This document shows, piece after piece, positions 7,818-16,270 of a stretch of 64,000 nucleotides of DNA. This DNA is from an alpha proteobacterium L41A (GTDB lineage Bacteria > Pseudomonadota > Alphaproteobacteria > Caulobacterales > Caulobacteraceae). The stretch covers positions 1 through 64,000 of the forward strand of contig AMYY01000010.1 in assembly GCA_000335735.1 (NCBI GenBank), read 5' to 3'. Within the stretch, counting starts at the first letter, position 1. Each line of letters opens with the position of its first letter. The notes beneath the pieces were generated by a model. That model made no database searches. It saw only the letters and a program-made list of their open reading frames with translations, and was not told the origin of the DNA. The position numbers were made by a program, and so were the translations under genes.

Positions 7818-9665
7818 GTGAACCCGCCCGCTTCCCCGACCCAGCGCCGTTACGATCTCGACTGGATCCGGGTCGGCGCCTTCGGTCTGCTGATCCTGTA
7901 TCATGTGGGCCTGGTTTACGGGGTCTATGACTGGCACATCCACAGCGCCCACACCTTCGAGTGGATGCGCGAAGCGATCCTGGTCACCAATCCCTGGCGG
8001 CTGACCCTGCTGTTTCTGGTGTCGGGAGCCGCCCTGCGGTTCATGACCTTCCGGCGCACCCCGCGCGAGGTCGCTCGCGCCCGGTTCGAGCGGCTGGTCC
8101 CGCCCCTGATCTTCGGCGCCCTGGTTCTGGTGCCGATCCAGTCCTGGATCGAGTCGATGGACAAGGGCGGCTGGCCAGGCGGCGTCGCCGGCTTCGTCGC
8201 CTGGCTGGGCCATGAATTCGGCTGGAGCGGTCTCGCCGACGGCGTGCCGGTGAACCATCTGTGGTTCATCGTCTATATCGCCGTCTACAGCCTGATCGCC
8301 GTGGTCCTGTGGCGTCAGCCCGGCCTGATCGAGCGCCTAGGCAATGGGCTGGAAAAGGCGCTGACCGGCCCGCGCCTGCTGGTCCTGCCGATCCTCTATC
8401 TGTTCGCCATCCGGTGGCTGCTCTTTCCCTGGTTCGGCCTGACCAACACCCTGCACAACGACTGGTACAACCACGCCCTGTCGCTGGTCGCCTTCCTGTT
8501 CGGCTTCAGCATCGTGGGGCGTGAGAGCCTGTGGCGCACAATGGAGCGGTATCGCTGGATCGCCCTGGCCCTGGCGGCCGTCGCCCTGCCGATCCTGATG
8601 GTCCAGGTCTGGCATCCCGGCGCGCGGGCCTTCTGGGGCGTGCCCAAGGCCGCCGTTTACGGCATCGACCAATGGGCGGTGATCGTCGCCATTCTGGGCT
8701 TCGGCTATCGCCATCTGCGCGACCGGGGCGGCCCTGCGCTCAACTATCTGACCCAAGCGACCTTCCCCCTCTATCTGGCGCACCAGACGGTGCTGGTCGC
8801 GGCCGTCTGGATCATCCGGCCGGCGAACCTGCCGGCGCCGGTCGAACTGCTGTCCCTGATCGCCGTCACCTTCGTCGGCAGTCTGGCGATCTATGAGGTC
8901 GTGCGTCGCATCCCGGCCATTCGCCCGCTGTGGGGGCTGAAGCCGCTGGACGGCCGGCCCTGGCCGCTGGACCTTCAGGCCCTGCTGAAGCCGCAGCTTC
9001 GTTATCACCGCCGTCGTCGTCTGCTGGGCGTGGGCGTCGCAGCCCCGCTTCTGGCCCTGACAGTGGTCGCCGTGGCCATCCTGGCCTACCCCGGCTTCAA
9101 CAATGCGACCCAGTATCTGAGCGAACTGGGCGGGGCGACGGCCAAGGCGCCGATCATCTTCAACGGCGGGGTCTTCGTCGCCGGCGTCATGGCCGGGCTG
9201 GCGGGGATCGGCTTCGGCCTGGCCATCTACGCCCTGACCGGCGCGCGGGTCGCGGCCTGGGTCATCGCCATCGTCTTCATCCTGGCCGGCGGCGGAATGT
9301 CGGCCTCGACCCTGTGGCCCTGGCCCGATCCACGCCACATGATCATCAACCTGGCCCTGGGCATCCAGCTGGCGCCGATGCTGCTGCTGTGGGGGCTGGC
9401 CAAACGCCGGGACGTGCCGCGCCTGAAGCTCTTCCTCGTCGTCACCTTCGTCGTGATGGCGATCCTGACGGTCCTGACCAAGCACCTCGTCTTCCCCGGC
9501 ACGGTCAATGACGCCAACGTCGGCTGGTGGGAGCGGCTCTACGCCATCGTCCTGGTCTGCTGGGTGGGGGTTGCAGCCTGGGTGCTGGACCGTAAACTGC
9601 TGTCGGTCGCCACGGAGTCGCCGCACGGTCGCCCGGCTGCCGCCCCGTTCGACGTTCCGGCCTAA
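7818..9665 (+). CDS. Acyltransferase-3 membrane protein fused to a DUF998-like domain
   Basis: A polytopic membrane protein of 615 residues. The first 370 residues are an acyltransferase-3 (OpgC/OafA type) domain: RYDLDWIRVGAFGLLILYH opening, FLVSGAALRFM, NHLWFIVYI, and TFPLYLAHQ near the end. This family moves acyl groups onto periplasmic glycans. After a basic linker (YHRRRRLL) comes a second six-to-seven-helix domain with FNNATQYLSELGG and IIFNGGVFVAG, which match DUF998. The fusion is unusual. The start is uncertain: GTG 7818 is preferred over TTG 7782. It lies just upstream of opgH, so modification of periplasmic glucans is a reasonable inference. Confidence 0.8.
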   Translation: MNPPASPTQRRYDLDWIRVGAFGLLILYHVGLVYGVYDWHIHSAHTFEWMREAILVTNPWRLTLLFLVSGAALRFMTFRRTPREVARARFERLVPPLIFGALVLVPIQSWIESMDKGGWPGGVAGFVAWLGHEFGWSGLADGVPVNHLWFIVYIAVYSLIAVVLWRQPGLIERLGNGLEKALTGPRLLVLPILYLFAIRWLLFPWFGLTNTLHNDWYNHALSLVAFLFGFSIVGRESLWRTMERYRWIALALAAVALPILMVQVWHPGARAFWGVPKAAVYGIDQWAVIVAILGFGYRHLRDRGGPALNYLTQATFPLYLAHQTVLVAAVWIIRPANLPAPVELLSLIAVTFVGSLAIYEVVRRIPAIRPLWGLKPLDGRPWPLDLQALLKPQLRYHRRRRLLGVGVAAPLLALTVVAVAILAYPGFNNATQYLSELGGATAKAPIIFNGGVFVAGVMAGLAGIGFGLAIYALTGARVAAWVIAIVFILAGGGMSASTLWPWPDPRHMIINLALGIQLAPMLLLWGLAKRRDVPRLKLFLVVTFVVMAILTVLTKHLVFPGTVNDANVGWWERLYAIVLVCWVGVAAWVLDRKLLSVATESPHGRPAAAPFDVPA

Positions 9666-9818
9666 CTTCACCCCCACATTTTTTGGTTTCATCAACATTG
9701 CGTGATTGAAAATCGCGCGAATGTGATCGATTATGCAGATCGTGTTGCAGTGCAGCACTCCGCGTCGTCCCCAGCCCTCGGGACGACATCCGGTTCACTC
9801 GGGGGCGTCCAGAGCGGC

Positions 9819-11783
9819 ATGAACAAGCTGGCGATCCGGCCTGTCGAACAGGCTGAAATCGAGACGACGATCCACGGCGCGCAAACGCCTAGCTGGTCGT
9901 GGCTGCCCGACGAGGCGCCGCTGGCCATGCCGGTTCAGTCCCTGTCCGCGCCCGACGCCGTCGCCGACGTGACGCCCGCGACCTCGCCGCGCACGGTCGC
10001 GACGCGTCGCCTGGCCCTGCTGGCCGGCACCATCGTCCTGACCGGCCTGTCGGCCATCACCCCCTTCTACCTCTATGCCCGCAAGGGTTGGGACGGCACC
10101 GAGATCCTGGCCTTCAGCCTGTTCATGGTCCTGATCACCGCCATCTCCTGCTGGTTCGTCAGCGGCCTGATGGGCCTGTTCGTCATGCTGCGCGGCAAGG
10201 ATCAGGCGGACCTCGCCTTCTCGCCGCATCCGCCGATGCCGCGCACCCGCACCGCCCTGCTGATGCCGCTGTACAACGAGGACGCCCGTTCGTCCTTCGC
10301 GCGCCTGTCCCAGATCGATTCCTGCCTGGCGCGTCTGGGCGCCTCGTCGGCCTTCGACATCTTCGTGCTCAGCGATTCGACCAAGGAAGACGCCGCCGCC
10401 GCCGAGCGTTCGGTGTTCCAGGCGTTCCGCATGGCCGCCAACTCCAGGGCCTTCTACCGTCGCCGCACCGACAATGCCGAGCGCAAGGCCGGCAACCTGG
10501 CCGAATGGGTCCGTCGTTTCGGCGGCGCCTATGAGAACATGATCGTCCTGGACGCCGACAGCACCATGGCCGGCGAAACCCTGCTGCGCATGGTCGACGC
10601 CATGGAACGCAATCCCGGCGTCGGCCTGATCCAGACCGCCCCGGTCATCATCAAGGCCCGCACCATCTTCGCGCGCGTGTCGCAGTATTCGGTGCGCCTG
10701 TACGGCCGCGTCGCCGCTGCCGGCCTGGCCTACTGGACCGGTTCGGAATCCAGCTACTGGGGCCACAACGCCATCATCCGCACGCGCGCCTTCGCCGCCT
10801 GCTGCGGCCTGCCGCACCTGAAGGGCAGGAAGCCCTTCGGCGGTCACATCATGAGCCATGACGTCGTCGAGGCCGCCCTGATGCGCCGCGCCGGCTGGGC
10901 CGTCCACGTCACCGCCTCGCTGGACGGATCGTGGGAAGAGACCCCGCCGTCGATCACCGACTTCATTCGCCGCGACCACCGCTGGTTCCAGGGCAACCTG
11001 CAGCACTTGGGCCTGATCACGGCCAAGGGCCTGTCGCCGATGAGCCGCCTGCAGCTGCTGATGGGCTGCATGGCCTATCTGTCGTCGCCCCTGTGGCTGG
11101 CGTCGCTGATGGTCGGCCTGTTCATCCAGATGTTCTATCCGGTCGACTGGACCAGCTTCTTCTACATCCTGAACCCCCAGTTCACGCCCTTCATGCTGGC
11201 CTCCTTCCTGTCCGGCGTGCTGCTGATCGGGCCCAAGTTCATGGGCGCCGCCCTGGTCCTCAGCCGTCCGGCCGAGCTGCGCGCCTTCGGCGGCCGTCGC
11301 GCCATCGCCAAGGGCATGGCGGCCGAGATCGCCCTGTCGGCCATCCTGGCCCCCATCCTGATGGTCGCCAACACCAAGGCCTTCATCCAGATCGTCTCGG
11401 GCCACGACACCGGCTGGTCGACCCAGCAGCGCGAGGCCGACGGCCTGGCCTGGTCGGACGCTTTGCGCGCCATGCGCTGGCAGATGATCGCCGGCGTGGG
11501 CTTCATGATCCCGCTCGCCGTCCGCCCCGACCTGGCCACCTGGTTCGCCCCGATCGTCCTGCCGCTGCTGCTGGCCGCCCCGATCACCGTGTGGACCTCG
11601 CGCGTCCGTTCGGGCGACAAGCTGGCCGCCAAGGGCTATCTGGTCACCCCGGTTCAGGACGGCGTCAGCGTCTCGCCGGCCGTCCTGCACACGCCGCGCT
11701 CGCCGCTGCGTGCGGTCGCCGGCGGCGTCCTGGCCCCCGTCGCCGCGCCGGCGATGGTCCCGGCCCGCGCGCCGGAACTCTGA
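9819..11783 (+). CDS. opgH: Glucans biosynthesis glucosyltransferase OpgH/MdoH
   Basis: An inner-membrane GT2-family glucosyltransferase of 654 residues that makes the beta-glucan backbone of osmoregulated periplasmic glucans from UDP-glucose. An N-terminal tail of about 55 residues is followed by two membrane helices. The GT2 domain shows LLMPLYNEDA, the metal-binding VLDADSTM, and the acceptor motif RDHRWFQGN. More membrane helices follow. ATG 9819 was chosen because the longer frame from GTG 9702 covers an AT-rich, promoter-like region. OpgG, the usual periplasmic partner, is not adjacent. The neighbouring acyltransferase could substitute the product. Confidence 0.93.
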   Translation: MNKLAIRPVEQAEIETTIHGAQTPSWSWLPDEAPLAMPVQSLSAPDAVADVTPATSPRTVATRRLALLAGTIVLTGLSAITPFYLYARKGWDGTEILAFSLFMVLITAISCWFVSGLMGLFVMLRGKDQADLAFSPHPPMPRTRTALLMPLYNEDARSSFARLSQIDSCLARLGASSAFDIFVLSDSTKEDAAAAERSVFQAFRMAANSRAFYRRRTDNAERKAGNLAEWVRRFGGAYENMIVLDADSTMAGETLLRMVDAMERNPGVGLIQTAPVIIKARTIFARVSQYSVRLYGRVAAAGLAYWTGSESSYWGHNAIIRTRAFAACCGLPHLKGRKPFGGHIMSHDVVEAALMRRAGWAVHVTASLDGSWEETPPSITDFIRRDHRWFQGNLQHLGLITAKGLSPMSRLQLLMGCMAYLSSPLWLASLMVGLFIQMFYPVDWTSFFYILNPQFTPFMLASFLSGVLLIGPKFMGAALVLSRPAELRAFGGRRAIAKGMAAEIALSAILAPILMVANTKAFIQIVSGHDTGWSTQQREADGLAWSDALRAMRWQMIAGVGFMIPLAVRPDLATWFAPIVLPLLLAAPITVWTSRVRSGDKLAAKGYLVTPVQDGVSVSPAVLHTPRSPLRAVAGGVLAPVAAPAMVPARAPEL

Positions 11784-11801
11784 TCGATCCAAAACCGATG
11801 C

Positions 11802-11823
11802 GTGGCGGCCACAGCGCCGCCAC
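11802..11823. terminator. Hairpin after opgH
   Basis: GTGGCGGC (11802-11809) pairs with GCCGCCAC (11816-11823) over a six-base loop, about 20 bases after the opgH stop. No T-run follows, so it may be a weak terminator or an mRNA-stabilising stem. Confidence 0.4.
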
Positions 11824-11901
11824 AACCGTTACGGTCACGCTCGACGGCGGAAAGGTTCGCGTTCACTCTTGGATTTCAGCCACCTGCTGCGGACTGATTC
11901 C

Positions 11902-12219
11902 ATGACCAAGAAGACCAGCGCCGACACCAAGCCCGACCTGCGGATCGTCGAATCCGAGTCCGCCGTCTATGACCTGATGCGCGCGCCCGAAACCACGGCC
12001 GACCGCGTCAAACGCCTCCAGCTCGAAGCCCACGCCCTGGCGCTGGAAGAGATCGAGGCGCTGGAACGGCTCCTGCTCGAAGCCGCCGCCAAGGCCAAGG
12101 CCATCGCGGACGGCGGCGACGCCTATCCGGTCGGCGCGCGCGAAATCGCCTCGCGCCTCGCCGCCGATCTGCCGACCAAGGCCGAGACCATCAAGACCAT
12201 CGTCCACCGCGTCGGCTGA
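11902..12219 (+). CDS. Conserved hypothetical protein (105 aa)
   Basis: Starts at ATG 11902 (MTKKTSADTKPDL). The longer upstream frame runs through the intergenic hairpin region and is not credible. The protein is charged and almost entirely helical: a central stretch with RVKRLQLEAHALALEEIEAL and LLLEAAAKAKAI suggests a short coiled coil, and the end carries KAETIKTIVHRVG. There is no signal peptide or membrane segment. It is probably cytoplasmic. I do not recognise a named family. It stands alone between opgH and the SDR gene. Confidence 0.7.
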   Translation: MTKKTSADTKPDLRIVESESAVYDLMRAPETTADRVKRLQLEAHALALEEIEALERLLLEAAAKAKAIADGGDAYPVGAREIASRLAADLPTKAETIKTIVHRVG

Positions 12220-12300
12220 AAAACCGAAGCTGGGCTGTCGGAACGACCCTCGCGCCCGTCCGCTTTCCTGAAGAACCCCCATCTTCAGGAGACGACATTC

Positions 12301-13287
12301 ATGGACGACCGGACTAACGCGCGCGCCGAAGACATCGCCGATCAGGAACGCGCCATCCAGCGCGACATCGACGCCAAGGACAAGGCGTCCGGCGATGACA
12401 AACCGTCCGGCGCGATGCAGGCCGGCGCCCGCCCCTATCCCGAACCGCCCTTCCCCAAACAACATCAGACCAAGCCGGGCGACGAGGCCGCGCTGGATCC
12501 CGCGCCGCTCTATGATGCACCCTTCTGGAAAGGGTCGGGCAAGCTGGACGGGTTCGCCGCCCTGATCACCGGCGCCGATTCCGGCATCGGCCGCTCGGTC
12601 GCCGTCCTGTTCGCGCGCGAGGGCTGCGACGTCGTCATCTGCCATCTGGACGAGGACGCCGACGCCGAAACCACCAAGGCCGCTGTCGAGGCCGAGGGTC
12701 GCCGCGCCGTCGTGCTGAAGGGCGACGTCTCCGATCCCGCCTTCGCCGAGATGGCGGTCAAGGCCACGCTTGACGCCTTCGGCCGCCTGGATGTCCTGGT
12801 CCCCAACGCCGCTTTCCAGGAACATGTCCCCGCCTTCGAGGACCTGACCTACGAGCATTTCGACCGCACGCTGAAGACCAATCTCTACGGCTATTTCAAC
12901 ATGACCAAGGCGGCTGTGCCGCACATGAAGGCCGGCGGGGCCATCGTCATGACCGGCTCGGTCACGGGTCTGATGGGCAACAAGGATCTGCTCGACTATT
13001 CCCTGACCAAGGGCGGCATCCACGCCTATGCCCGTTCGCTGGGCACGCATCTGGCGCCGCGCGGCATCCGCGTGAACGTCGTCGCGCCCGGCCCGGTCTG
13101 GACCCCGCTGAACCCCGCCGACAAGGACGCCGAAGCCACGTCCAAGTTCGGCGCGGACACGGTGATGAAACGCCCGGCCCAACCCGAGGAGATCGCGCCC
13201 GCCTACGTCTTCTTGGCCTCGCCCCAGATGTCCAGCTTCATCACCGGCGAGATCCTGCCGATCATCGGTGGCTACGCCGGCGGTTGA
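12301..13287 (+). CDS. SDR-family oxidoreductase, YghA / stress-protein-39 type
   Basis: A 328-residue classical short-chain dehydrogenase with an unusually long, acidic and basic N-terminal extension of about 80 residues, typical of the YghA/GsP39 subgroup. Motifs are the cofactor-binding TGADSGIG, PNAAFQEH in place of NNAG, the catalytic Ser in TGSVTG and YSLTK with Tyr and Lys, and PGPVWTPL. It should reduce a small carbonyl compound with NAD(P)H in the cytoplasm; the physiological substrate is unknown. A clear start with an AGGAGA upstream (around 12287-12292) supports the ATG. Relatives are often stress-induced. Confidence 0.9.
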   Translation: MDDRTNARAEDIADQERAIQRDIDAKDKASGDDKPSGAMQAGARPYPEPPFPKQHQTKPGDEAALDPAPLYDAPFWKGSGKLDGFAALITGADSGIGRSVAVLFAREGCDVVICHLDEDADAETTKAAVEAEGRRAVVLKGDVSDPAFAEMAVKATLDAFGRLDVLVPNAAFQEHVPAFEDLTYEHFDRTLKTNLYGYFNMTKAAVPHMKAGGAIVMTGSVTGLMGNKDLLDYSLTKGGIHAYARSLGTHLAPRGIRVNVVAPGPVWTPLNPADKDAEATSKFGADTVMKRPAQPEEIAPAYVFLASPQMSSFITGEILPIIGGYAGG

Positions 13288-13296
13288 ACCGAAACC

Positions 13297-13320
13297 GCCG
13301 CCCTGCGATCGCGGGGCGGC
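13297..13320. terminator. Hairpin between convergent SDR and GNAT genes
   Basis: GCCGCCC (13297-13303) pairs with GGGCGGC (13314-13320) over a ten-base loop. It sits between the SDR stop and the end of the convergent acetyltransferase gene, so it could serve both. No clear T-run accompanies it. Confidence 0.5.
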
Positions 13321-13328
13321 GGCATCGC

Positions 13329-13613
13329 CTAGGCCAAGACGTCGTCGTAATCTGGGTTCCGCCTGTGCCAGGCGACGGCGTAGCTGCAACGGGGAAACAG
13401 CTTCAATCCCGTCTGGCGCGCATGCTCGGCCAAGGACTGCATGAACCGCCCCGCCGCGCCTGATCCGCGCAGCGACGGCTCGGCCTCGACGTGCAGGATG
13501 ATCCGCGCATCCCCCTTTACGGCATAGTCGGCCCAGACCAGGCCCGCGCCCTTGTCGTCGTCGAACGCCTGTTCGAACCGGTTGTCGCCTTCGACGTCCT
13601 TGAACTGTCCCAT
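13329..13613 (-). CDS. Small GNAT-like N-acetyltransferase (YjdJ type)
   Basis: A 94-residue protein of the short Gcn5-related acetyltransferase-like family. The core is GLVWADYAVKGDARIILHVEAEPSLRGSGAAGRF (quoted in parts: DARIILHVE and RGSGAAGRF), and the latter is the acetyl-CoA pyrophosphate-binding R-x-G-G/A motif. Then come an AEHARQTGLKLFPRCSYA strand and helix, and an aromatic end. ATG 13613 is preferred over the longer frame because AAGGAG lies seven bases upstream. The substrate is unknown. It is the last gene of a minus-strand group with two DUF4870-type membrane proteins. Confidence 0.85.
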   Translation of the reverse strand: MGQFKDVEGDNRFEQAFDDDKGAGLVWADYAVKGDARIILHVEAEPSLRGSGAAGRFMQSLAEHARQTGLKLFPRCSYAVAWHRRNPDYDDVLA

Positions 13614-13679
13614 CGGGTTCTCCTTTGACGGATCAACCGCCAAGGCCGCCGGGACGTTCCGTCAGCGCCAGATCGACGC

Positions 13680-14063
13680 TCAGATTGGCTTGTCGTTCAG
13701 CAGGTTTAGCAGGCCGATCACGCTCTTGACCGTGAACCAGACGCTGAGCAGGAACCAGACCAGCAGGAACAGCAGCAGGAACGGAATGCCGATCAGCACC
13801 ACCGACGCCAGGGCGCTGACAAAGATCCCGACCCAGGCCGCGATGGTCCACCAGAAGACTGACCAGAACAGCCGGATCTGCGCTTCGATATGCTGGCGCG
13901 CCACGCCCGTCGCCGTCCCGCGCGTCACATAGGACACCACCAGCCCGATCAGAACCAGCACATTGGCGCTGGGGATCGACAGGATGAACAGGGCCCAGGC
14001 GATCAGCGCCCCGACCTTGCCCTCGGACGGCTGCCCGGCGATGAAATTGGGTTCGTTCGTCAT
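13680..14063 (-). CDS. DUF4870-family membrane protein
   Basis: A 127-residue membrane protein. A short soluble N-terminus (MTNEPNFIAGQPSEGK) is followed by hydrophobic segments around residues 18-45 (GALIAWALFILSIPS), 70-95 and 95-120. The middle contains the family-like RQHIEAQIRLF segment, where DUF4870 proteins have H-x-x-Q-x motifs. The end LLNDKPI is short and cytoplasmic or periplasmic. It starts 11 bases after the upstream gene ends, so the two are probably co-transcribed. Function is unknown; the family is assigned from layout and the central motif. Confidence 0.75.
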   Translation of the reverse strand: MTNEPNFIAGQPSEGKVGALIAWALFILSIPSANVLVLIGLVVSYVTRGTATGVARQHIEAQIRLFWSVFWWTIAAWVGIFVSALASVVLIGIPFLLLFLLVWFLLSVWFTVKSVIGLLNLLNDKPI

Positions 14064-14073
14064 CGTCGGTCCT

Positions 14074-14736
14074 TTAGAACAACAGGCTGCGCGGGTTGGG
14101 AACGGCCTGTCCGCTCTTCAGTTTCAGCACCCCGAACGCCCCGCGCGCCAGAACCCAGATCGCCAGGGCGAACAGCACCAGCACGCCGATGTTGACCACG
14201 ATCAGAAGGGCCCCGACGACCGCCGCCCCGACGGCGCCCACGATGGTGCGCTGCTGATAGACGGCATGGCTGTGCTCCAGCGGATCCGTCGCCCCGTCGC
14301 GCCGCATCACCGCCAACAGCGCCACCAGGCACGACACGCCCAGCGTCGGCACGGCCAGCAGGATCAAAATATAGACCGCATACAGCCGCATCGGCACGAC
14401 CGGCCCTTCACGGCGCGGTGCGACGTCGGCGGCCAGACGCTGGCGCACCGAACGCACGGCCGGCGCCGGCTCGGCCTCGGCGGGCGTCGGCTCGGACCGG
14501 GGCGGAAACGGCGCCGTCGGCCGGGTCACAGGCCCGGACCGATCAAAGGGCCCTGGCCCCGGCTCGGGCGGATCGAACAGGTCCGGTTCGCGCTCGTCTG
14601 TGGGAAACGGCTCCGGCTGGCGCTCACGCGCACGGCCCGCCAGCGACGCGGGCGAGACGAAGCCGACCTCGGCGTCATGATCGTGGTCGTGATCGCGGGG
14701 CGCTGCTGGGTCTTTCGGATCGCCGGGCTCGGCCAT
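14074..14736 (-). CDS. Membrane protein with long disordered N-terminus
   Basis: A 220-residue protein starting at ATG 14736; the longer frame is a shadow of the folB region. Residues 1-125 are disordered: a DHDHDHD run near residue 20 and many Pro/Glu repeats. Then come two or three hydrophobic segments (about 130-155 and 180-210) around HSHAVYQQRTI, which resembles the H-x-x-Q motif of DUF4870 proteins. The last residues are soluble. It is 11 bases upstream of the DUF4870 gene, so the pair looks like a related operon. The DHD repeats might bind metal, but this is only a suggestion. Confidence 0.7.
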   Translation of the reverse strand: MAEPGDPKDPAAPRDHDHDHDAEVGFVSPASLAGRARERQPEPFPTDEREPDLFDPPEPGPGPFDRSGPVTRPTAPFPPRSEPTPAEAEPAPAVRSVRQRLAADVAPRREGPVVPMRLYAVYILILLAVPTLGVSCLVALLAVMRRDGATDPLEHSHAVYQQRTIVGAVGAAVVGALLIVVNIGVLVLFALAIWVLARGAFGVLKLKSGQAVPNPRSLLF

Positions 14737-14818
14737 GAACAACGCTTCTGTCACGCCGGACGCCCGGCTGGAATCTGCCGACGACAATGGCGGTCGGCGC
14801 GGCGCGAAGCAACCGCCC

Positions 14819-15217
14819 TTACCGCCCCAGCACGATCTCGCAGCCCGGCGCCGCCACCGCCGCCAGGGCGCCCGGCTTTTCGATCCGCACCGTGGCCCGC
14901 TGCACCCGGCCGTCCTCCAGGCACGCCCGCGCCAGCCGTTCGGCGAAGGTCTCCACCAGACCCACATGCCCCTCGGCGGCGATGGCGCGCGCGGCGTCCG
15001 CCACGGTCTCATAGTTGATGGTGTCGCCCAGACGCTCGATGGGACGCGGCGCCAGCTCCAGCGTCACATCGATCACCAGCCGCTGCAGCCGCCCCTGCTC
15101 GTGGTCATAGACCCCGATCCCGGCCTCGACCTCCAGCCCGCGCACGAACACGCTCAGCCGCTCGAAACGCAGCGGATCGTCCACCGGAACCGGCGTCGCC
15201 AGAGGAGAGGAAACCAC
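14819..15217 (-). CDS. folB: Dihydroneopterin aldolase FolB
   Basis: A 132-residue enzyme of folate synthesis that converts 7,8-dihydroneopterin to 6-hydroxymethyl-dihydropterin and glycolaldehyde. The typical strand VFVRGLEVEAGIGVYDHEQ carries the family G-V-x-x-x-E pattern. LVIDVTLEL, the substrate loop TINYETV, and VETFAERLA with the conserved Glu follow. It starts with GTG, preceded by a GGAG at the end of the SDR gene, only three bases after that gene's stop. It forms a tight operon with the pteridine-reductase-like SDR, which fits a pterin function for both. Confidence 0.95.
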   Translation of the reverse strand: MVSSPLATPVPVDDPLRFERLSVFVRGLEVEAGIGVYDHEQGRLQRLVIDVTLELAPRPIERLGDTINYETVADAARAIAAEGHVGLVETFAERLARACLEDGRVQRATVRIEKPGALAAVAAPGCEIVLGR

Positions 15218-15220
15218 GCG

Positions 15221-15982
15221 CTACTCCTGGATGTCGGGGGTGCGCCAGGCCAGGTGCTGGCCCCCGTCGACGGCGATCATCTGACCCGTGACCATCCGGG
15301 CGTCAATCAGCCACAGCACCGCCTCGGCCACCGCCTCGGGGCTGCCGGGGGTTTCCAGCAGGGTGGCTCGCGCCTCGGCGGCGAACTCTTCGGGCGTCTG
15401 GTGGATGGACGGCAGCGTCGGCCCCGGCCCCACCCCGTTGACCCGGATGCCCGGCGCCAGCGCCTGGGCCAGGGTTTGAGTCGCCCACCACAGGCCGTTC
15501 CGCGACAGGCTGTAGGAGAAGAAGCGCGGATCCGGCTTCAGCACCTTCTGGTCCAGCAGGTTGACGACGGTGCCCTCGACCGCCTGGGCGGCGAACGCCT
15601 CGGCCAGAACGATCGGCGCCCTCAGATTGGTCTCGAGATGCAGGTCCCAGCTGTTGCGCGTCAGGGCGCCGATCCGGTCGTCCTGGAACACCGAGGCGTT
15701 GTTGACCAGCACGCTGACCGGCCCCAGCGCCTCGACCGCTGCGGGGATCAGGGCCCGCACCTTGACCTCGTCCGTCAGGTCCGCCTGCAACAGGCATGCG
15801 CGCCGACCCAAGCCGGCGATCTCGTCGGCCAGGGTCCGGGCGTCGTCGCCCGATGCATGATGATGGATCGCCACGTCGAAGCCGGCCTGGGCCAGCTTCA
15901 GACAGATGGCCCGCCCGATCCGCCGCGCCCCGCCCGTGACCAGGGCGACGCCCCGCTCAGAGCGAGCAGCCGCCTCAGTCAA
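15221..15982 (-). CDS. Pteridine-reductase-like SDR (FolM/PTR1 type)
   Basis: A 253-residue short-chain dehydrogenase. The cofactor motif is TGGARRIG, the TGxxxRxG form that marks pteridine/dihydromonapterin reductases. Other motifs are VLVNNASVF, NLLDQK and IRVNGVGPGPTLPS. The catalytic Tyr157 is present, but the expected YxxxK lysine is Arg161 (YSLSR). The next gene is folB, which supports a pterin substrate. It starts at TTG 15982 within the end of a 26-residue ORF, so translation is probably coupled. Without the lysine, activity may be altered; the assignment as a reductase is inferred from family and neighbourhood. Confidence 0.85.
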   Translation of the reverse strand: MTEAAARSERGVALVTGGARRIGRAICLKLAQAGFDVAIHHHASGDDARTLADEIAGLGRRACLLQADLTDEVKVRALIPAAVEALGPVSVLVNNASVFQDDRIGALTRNSWDLHLETNLRAPIVLAEAFAAQAVEGTVVNLLDQKVLKPDPRFFSYSLSRNGLWWATQTLAQALAPGIRVNGVGPGPTLPSIHQTPEEFAAEARATLLETPGSPEAVAEAVLWLIDARMVTGQMIAVDGGQHLAWRTPDIQE

Positions 15983-16055
15983 CCCGACCGAACTCGAACA
16001 CGTTGAACGCCGCCAGAACGGCGATGAAGCCGAAGATGATGCCGAGAGCCAGCAT
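15975..16055 (-). CDS. 26-residue membrane peptide upstream of the folB operon
   Basis: A very short ORF starting at ATG 16055 with an AGGAG seven bases upstream, a better ribosome site than most genes here. The product MLALGIIFGFIAVLAAFNVF followed by EFGRVD is one hydrophobic helix with a charged C-terminus. Its stop overlaps the TTG start of the SDR gene. It may be a small membrane protein, or a leader that sets SDR translation by coupling. No homology can be claimed from sequence alone. Confidence 0.6.
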   Translation of the reverse strand: MLALGIIFGFIAVLAAFNVFEFGRVD

Positions 16056-16270
16056 GGAATGCTCCTGTTGTCCGTCTTGGCTTAGAGCGGGATGAGGAAG
16101 GGTTCAAGCGGGGATGGGTGAAGAGCCAGGACTTCACATAGGCCATGCCAAATCCGCTTCTTACGAAGGGACGACGCCGTCAGAGGTCGCCTTCTACAGG
16201 CGGCCAGGGGCTGACTTTTCTTTTCGTATCCTCTACGTGCATACAAAACAATCACACGGGGAGGTGGCCT

